The position numbers were made by a program, and so were the translations under genes. Below are positions 59,567 through 64,000 of a DNA stretch of 64,000 nucleotides, in pieces. Source of the DNA: Sphingomonas sp. Leaf230 (GTDB taxonomy: Bacteria > Pseudomonadota > Alphaproteobacteria > Sphingomonadales > Sphingomonadaceae). Under the pieces are notes generated by a model. That model saw nothing but the letters and a program-made list of their open reading frames with translations. It was not told where the DNA came from and did not search any database. Within the stretch, counting starts at the first letter, position 1, and every line of letters starts with the position of its first letter. Where the stretch lies: positions 1 through 64,000 of the forward strand of contig NZ_LMKW01000001.1 in NCBI RefSeq assembly GCF_001421745.1, in the 5' to 3' direction.

Positions 59567-61438
59567 TCAGTCCGCGCGCGTGACAGTGGTGGATTGCGGT
59601 CCGACGCTGGCATTTACCGCGACGGTGGCGTTCAACGGCGTCGTGCTGGCGCGGTACTGCGTGTACGGCTTGGCCGCCATCCGCACCGCGGTCGCACCCG
59701 GCAGGCCTGGGAAGCGCGGCCACATGCCCTGCGCCAGCGCGTTGCGGCTGGTCGATGCCTTCTTGCCGCCCTGCGCCTCGTACATCCAGTAATTGCGCAG
59801 CACGGTGGTGACGTATCCGCGCGTCTCCCAATACGGAATGCTCTCGATATACATCAGCGGATCGCCGTTATCGTGGACGATCGCGTTCCAGTCGCCAACG
59901 GGGCGCGGACCTGCATTATACGCCGCGATTACCTTGGGCAGCAGCCCGCCGGTGACGCCCGCCATGTCGCGCAGCCGCTCGAGATGGCGCTGGCCGACGT
60001 CCATGTTGGTGCTCGGCTTGGTCAGCGCCTTCACGTCGATCGAGGTGCCACGCTCACGCGCGAAGTCGGTCGCGGCGGCGGGCATGATCTGCATGAGGCC
60101 ATACGCGCCGGCCGGACTCTTGATCGTGTTACGGAACCGCGATTCCTCGAGCGTGTGCGCGTAGACCAGCGCCTTGTCGATGTGCCAGCCACTGTCGGGC
60201 GTCCAGTTCGGCGTCGGATAGCGCGCCTCGGCGGTCGACGTGACCCCCTGCGGGCAGTTGTGCGCAAGCCATACCGTGGTCGCCGGCAAGCTCAGCGCTT
60301 CCGCCACGCGGACCAGGTTGGCGAACTCGCGCGGATCGCCGATCTTGGCCTGCTGGCGGATGACGGTATCGGCCAGGTCGGTCTCGCCGACCTCGACCAG
60401 CGCCGCCGCGACGCGCACGTTCGGGCGCTTGCCGACGACCTTCCAGTCGCTGGCCACGAGCCCGCCGACCGACGTGCCCTTGTCCTTCATCGCAAGTTGC
60501 TGGCGCGCAAGCTGGCCGTAGAAGCTCTCGCCGAACTGTGCTGCCGCCTTCAGCCGGCCCTCGATCTTGTCGGGGCGCGAGCACACCATGTCCGCACGCG
60601 ACGCCCAATACAAAGCCGCTGCACGAAGATCAACGTCGCCGGCCCGTGCCGCAACACCCTCGAACCCGGTCTCGGCGTTCGCGCAGTCATTCTGCCGCCA
60701 CGCCGACAGCGCGCCGACCCAGCGACCCTGGACGGCCCAGTCGCCGATGCCGTCCTGTGCCTTTGCCGCCATCACGCGCGCGTTCACGTCGTCGCCCTGG
60801 AGGAAATAGATCCACGCGATCTTCTGCTGCCATTCGGTCAGCGCCTCGGGGGTGAGGCCGGGCGTGCTTTCCAGCAGCGCCTGCGCCTCGCGGCCCATGT
60901 CCGCCTTGACGTAAGGCTGCATCTTCAGCGCGAGATCGGCGGCGATCATGTCGCCCTGCAGGCTCTTGGCGCGGACCCGACGCGGCGCGCCGTCCTGCCA
61001 GATAAGCCGCTGCGCCGTGGGGAGCGGAGGCAGATCGACCGCGCCGCGGGTGGTTGCAAGGCGCGAGATCTGCGCTGCTTCGGGCAGTTCGGGCGCTTCG
61101 TTGAGTAGCGCGACCAGCGGCTCCATCTCGACGCGGGGCGAGCCCTTCGCCGTATACATCTCGGCGCGCGCGATGGCGTGCAACGGGCCGGGCTTCATCG
61201 TGTCGAGCCCGATCTGCGCGTCGGTCCACTTGCCGTCGCGGATCGCCGCAAACACCGTCTTGTACGCCTCGCGCTGGCCCGCATCGAGCTGGTCGGGGAT
61301 CTGCTCGATCGTCGGTGCGCCGATCAACTGCGTCGTGCCGAGCCGCGCATCGCCAGCGGGCTCACCGGCAACGGTCGCCGCGAGTGCTGGAAAGGGGAGG
61401 GCGCTCAGCCCCAGAACGATAGCTAGAGTCCGAATCAT
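59567..61438 (-). CDS. Lytic transglycosylase (SLT family)
   Basis: A 623-residue periplasmic enzyme with signal peptide ([20 protein letters not shown]). The long N-terminal part (about 30-430) is a helical superhelix (U-domain type, with TPR-like [31 protein letters not shown] repeats); the C-terminal SLT domain has catalytic Glu in [32 protein letters not shown] and [20 protein letters not shown]. It cuts peptidoglycan between MurNAc and GlcNAc, forming 1,6-anhydro ends. Start overlaps the UDG-like stop by four bases (ATGA). Confidence 0.93.
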   Translation of the reverse strand: MIRTLAIVLGLSALPFPALAATVAGEPAGDARLGTTQLIGAPTIEQIPDQLDAGQREAYKTVFAAIRDGKWTDAQIGLDTMKPGPLHAIARAEMYTAKGSPRVEMEPLVALLNEAPELPEAAQISRLATTRGAVDLPPLPTAQRLIWQDGAPRRVRAKSLQGDMIAADLALKMQPYVKADMGREAQALLESTPGLTPEALTEWQQKIAWIYFLQGDDVNARVMAAKAQDGIGDWAVQGRWVGALSAWRQNDCANAETGFEGVAARAGDVDLRAAALYWASRADMVCSRPDKIEGRLKAAAQFGESFYGQLARQQLAMKDKGTSVGGLVASDWKVVGKRPNVRVAAALVEVGETDLADTVIRQQAKIGDPREFANLVRVAEALSLPATTVWLAHNCPQGVTSTAEARYPTPNWTPDSGWHIDKALVYAHTLEESRFRNTIKSPAGAYGLMQIMPAAATDFARERGTSIDVKALTKPSTNMDVGQRHLERLRDMAGVTGGLLPKVIAAYNAGPRPVGDWNAIVHDNGDPLMYIESIPYWETRGYVTTVLRNYWMYEAQGGKKASTSRNALAQGMWPRFPGLPGATAVRMAAKPYTQYRASTTPLNATVAVNASVGPQSTTVTRAD

Positions 61439-62214
61439 CTCACACCCTCTTGCGTCAGTCCGCGCATCAACATCTGCAAATCCTTCCAGGCCTCGGCCTT
61501 GGCCGCGGGCTTCTCGATCAGAAACCGCGGATGAAAGCTCGCGACCACGCCGGTCTCGCTGGAAACTTTGCCAGACGTCGAACCAGACCCCGTTTCTCCG
61601 GTCTTATGGTTAAACTCGTGTAAACGCCCGCGCGCCGCCTGTAATTCCGTCCCGAGGATCGCACGGCTCGCCGCATTGCCCAGCAGCAGCAACCGCTTGG
61701 GCGCAACCAACCCGATGTGATGCTTGGCGATTTCCGACAGCCGAGCCTCGACCTCGCTCTGGATCCGCCCCGCCGTCGGCCGCTTCGCGCAGACCGCCGC
61801 GAGATGCACTTCGTCGCGCGTCAGACCGATCGCCGCGAGCATCTTGTCGAGCAACCGGCCCGACGCGCCGCTCAGCAAAGCCCCTGCATCGCCGTCGTCC
61901 CGGTCGGGGCAATCGACAAGCACCATGACCGTAGCGTCAGCGGGACCAACCGCGGCCAGCGAAACCCCGCTCCAGTCCGCCTCGGGAACCTCCGCACTAC
62001 TCCGCCAGTTGAGGAAATCAGCCAGCAAAAGCGGCATCGCGGACGGTGCGACGATCGGCGCAGCAGGCGCAGCGGAGGGTATGACGACCGGCTCAGGCGC
62101 CGCAAACCAGTCGCGCGGGACGTCGTCGACGAGCGTGTCGACGCCAGCCTCGTGCCACCAGTCGAGCGCGCTCGCCGCTGTATTTCGCCAGTCGATGGTT
62201 TGGTCCGCCCCCAC
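61435..62214 (-). CDS. Uracil-DNA glycosylase-like protein with altered motifs
   Basis: A 259-residue protein with a GTG start. After a Pro/Ala-rich N-terminal extension (about 1-75) it has the UDG-superfamily alpha/beta layout: VMVLVDCPDRDDGDAGALLSGASGRLLDKML in the place of the family-4 motif I (normally GEAPGxDED), VHLAAVCAKRPT in the place of the catalytic NxxKC-type loop, and VVASFHPRFLI for the HP(S/R) loop. The four iron-sulfur cysteines of family 4 are absent, only two Cys remain. It is therefore a divergent member, perhaps not an active uracil glycosylase. First gene of a minus-strand run with the lytic transglycosylase and moaB. Confidence 0.72.
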   Translation of the reverse strand: MGADQTIDWRNTAASALDWWHEAGVDTLVDDVPRDWFAAPEPVVIPSAAPAAPIVAPSAMPLLLADFLNWRSSAEVPEADWSGVSLAAVGPADATVMVLVDCPDRDDGDAGALLSGASGRLLDKMLAAIGLTRDEVHLAAVCAKRPTAGRIQSEVEARLSEIAKHHIGLVAPKRLLLLGNAASRAILGTELQAARGRLHEFNHKTGETGSGSTSGKVSSETGVVASFHPRFLIEKPAAKAEAWKDLQMLMRGLTQEGVR

Positions 62215-62350
62215 AGGGTAACCTATGCTGCACGGTTGACGTGGCGGTCAACTCGCGCAATCGCCATATTGGACAAGACGGTGCCCGCCCGAGCCCGAAC
62301 GAAGGGTGGGGCGCAATGCTGAGGCAAGAGGGGACATCCCCCGGGAGACG

Positions 62351-64000
62351 ATGATGACGACACGTGAATCGATGCCGTACGACGTGGTGATCGTCGGCGC
62401 AGGCCCGGCCGGTCTCTCGGCAGCGATCCGCCTGAAACAGCTGGCGGCCGAGAAGGACGCCGAGATCAGCGTCTGCGTGCTCGAAAAGGGCTCCGAAGTC
62501 GGCGCGCATATCCTGTCGGGCGCGGTCATCGATCCCAAGTCGCTCGACGAACTCCTGCCGGACTGGCGCGAGGACGGCTGCCCGCTCGCCGAAGTGCCCG
62601 TGACCGAGAACCATCACTGGATTCTGACCAAGACGAAGAAGAGCGAAATGCCGCACTTCGTCACGCCCTCGTTCATGCACAACAAGGGCACGTATACCGG
62701 CTCGCTCGGCAATTTGTGCCGCTGGCTCGCGAGCAAGGCGGAAGAGCTCGGCGTCGAGATCTTCCCGGGCTTTGCAGCCGCCGAAATCCTGTTTAACGAC
62801 GACGGCTCGGTGAAGGGCGTCGCGACCGGCGACATGGGCGTCGCGCGCGACGGCACGCACAAGGGTGACTACACCCCCGGCCTCGAACTTCACGCCAAAT
62901 ACACCTTCTTTTCCGAAGGTTGCCGCGGGCACCTGACGAAGGAACTGATCCGCAATTTCGCGCTCGACAAGGACAGCGATCCGCAGGTCTACGGCCTCGG
63001 CATCAAGGAGCTGTGGGACATCGATCCCGAACTCCACGTCCCCGGCCGCGTCATCCACACGCAGGGCTGGCCGCTGTCCGAGACCGACGGCTCGAACGGC
63101 GGCGGCTGGATCTATCACCAGGCGAACGGCCAAGTCTCGATCGGCTTCGTCACATGGCTGAACTATACCAACCCGTATCTCTCGCCGTTCAGCGAGATGC
63201 AGCGCTGGAAGACGCATCCCGAGATCGCCGCGCTGCTGAAGGGCGCCAAGCGCGTCAGCTACGGCGCGCGCGCGATCAGCGATGGCGGGCTCCAGTCGAT
63301 CCCCAAGCTCGTGATGCCAGGCGCCGCTCTCATCGGCGACAGCGCGGGCTTCCTCAACGTGCCGCGCATCAAGGGCACGCATACCGCGATGAAGTCCGGC
63401 ATGATGGCCGCCGAGGCCGCGGTCGAGGCGATCGTCTCGCAGCGCGGCCATGACGAACTCGCCGCCTATCCCGAAGCGTTCGATAAGTCGTGGGTCAAGA
63501 AGGAGCTGTCGGTCGTCCGCAACGTCGTGCCGCTGGTCAAGAAGTTCGGCGACCTCGTCGGCTCGGGCCTCGCTGGCATCACGATGTGGGCCGAGCATCT
63601 GGGGATCAAGATGCCCTTCACGATGCACCACCACCCCGATAACGAGAGCCTGTGGCGCAAGGACCTCGTCAAGCCGATCGTCTATCCCAAGCCCGACGGC
63701 GTCCTGACGTTCGATCGCCTCTCGTCTGTGTTCGTCTCGAACACCAACCACGAGGAGGACCAGCCGGTCCACCTGACGCTCAAGGATGCGAGCGTGCCGA
63801 TCGCCTACAACCTGCCGATGTACGACGAACCCGCGCAACGCTATTGCCCGGCCGGCGTTTACGAAGTCGTCGGCGAAGACACCGCCGATCCGAAGTTCGT
63901 CATCAACGCGCAGAACTGCGTCCACTGCAAGACCTGCGACATCAAGGACCCCATCCAGAACATCAACTGGGTCGTACCCGAGGGCGGCGGAGGCCCCAAT
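62351..64000 (+). CDS. Electron transfer flavoprotein-ubiquinone oxidoreductase, cut by the window end
   Basis: An open frame from ATG 62351 (GGGAG upstream) continues in frame to base 64000 (550 codons, no stop inside the window). The FAD motif VVIVGAGPAGLSAAIRLKQL is at residues about 13-32, GSEVGAHILSGAVIDP and LTGYxxx-type quinone-binding loops follow, and the C-terminal ferredoxin cluster is INAQNCVHCKTCDIKDPIQNINW plus the upstream Cys in RYCPAG. The usual enzyme ends a few residues after VVPEGGGGPN, so only the last codons are missing. It passes electrons from ETF (fed by acyl-CoA and glutaryl-CoA dehydrogenases) to ubiquinone at the inner membrane. Confidence 0.95.
   Translation, partial: MMTTRESMPYDVVIVGAGPAGLSAAIRLKQLAAEKDAEISVCVLEKGSEVGAHILSGAVIDPKSLDELLPDWREDGCPLAEVPVTENHHWILTKTKKSEMPHFVTPSFMHNKGTYTGSLGNLCRWLASKAEELGVEIFPGFAAAEILFNDDGSVKGVATGDMGVARDGTHKGDYTPGLELHAKYTFFSEGCRGHLTKELIRNFALDKDSDPQVYGLGIKELWDIDPELHVPGRVIHTQGWPLSETDGSNGGGWIYHQANGQVSIGFVTWLNYTNPYLSPFSEMQRWKTHPEIAALLKGAKRVSYGARAISDGGLQSIPKLVMPGAALIGDSAGFLNVPRIKGTHTAMKSGMMAAEAAVEAIVSQRGHDELAAYPEAFDKSWVKKELSVVRNVVPLVKKFGDLVGSGLAGITMWAEHLGIKMPFTMHHHPDNESLWRKDLVKPIVYPKPDGVLTFDRLSSVFVSNTNHEEDQPVHLTLKDASVPIAYNLPMYDEPAQRYCPAGVYEVVGEDTADPKFVINAQNCVHCKTCDIKDPIQNINWVVPEGGGGPN

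Overview
The window is GC-rich DNA from an alphaproteobacterium, most likely a Sphingomonas or close relative in the Sphingomonadaceae. This is inferred from gene content: a long TonB-dependent receptor coupled to flavin-halogenase-like genes, an HPr-rel-A gene set, an S24 repressor next to a mini-HTH gene, split gcvPA/gcvPB behind a tandem glycine riboswitch, and several dispersed palindromic repeat families. Long antisense open frames (over 800 codons opposite GH31 and GH74) are GC artefacts and are left out.

Layout. 1-2,700: a decaying stretch with a frameshifted beta-lactamase-like gene, a PiuC-type dioxygenase gene broken by an amber codon, and a small secreted Glu/Gly-rich protein. 2,709-19,974: a polysaccharide utilisation island with GH39, TonB receptor, two halogenase-like flavoproteins, GH74, GH29, SGNH esterase, GH31 and GH35. 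The enzyme set matches stepwise dismantling of fucosylated, galactosylated, acetylated xyloglucan. 20,382-24,462: tRNA-Glu, recJ, a prolyl-4-hydroxylase-like gene and an RcnB-like protein. 24,863-31,704: an orphan [2Fe-2S] oxidoreductase subunit, an FHS sugar permease, a glutarate pair (CoA-transferase and gcdH), an S24 repressor with a divergent mini-HTH gene and palindromic operator, and an SDR. 32,237-39,685: the complete Pho unit phoR-pstS-pstC-pstA-pstB-phoU-phoB on the minus strand, with a three-unit Pho box over the phoR stop codon.

39,900-42,436: an HPr-rel-A type cassette (Tat-signal small protein, PqqD-like chaperone, HprK-like kinase, nucleotidyltransferase), probably an uncharacterised peptide or protein modification system. 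42,433-46,763: vanZ-like, gph, glmU, glmS. 46,803-52,004: tandem glycine riboswitch and gcvT-gcvH-gcvPA-gcvPB, where a palindromic repeat lies in frame inside gcvPB and another repeat supplies the ribosome-binding site of gcvPA. 52,243-64,000: DUF1453/CcdC-like protein, EamA exporter, ProRS, VOC protein, PA0069-type radical SAM protein, outer-membrane barrel, small proteins, MoaB, lytic transglycosylase, a UDG-like protein, and ETF-ubiquinone oxidoreductase running off the right edge.

The most distinctive feature is the repeat content. At least four palindromic families sit in most intergenic gaps, and in places they touch coding function (gcvPB insertion, gcvPA ribosome-binding site, CoA-transferase start). 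No IS element, prophage or CRISPR array was seen.
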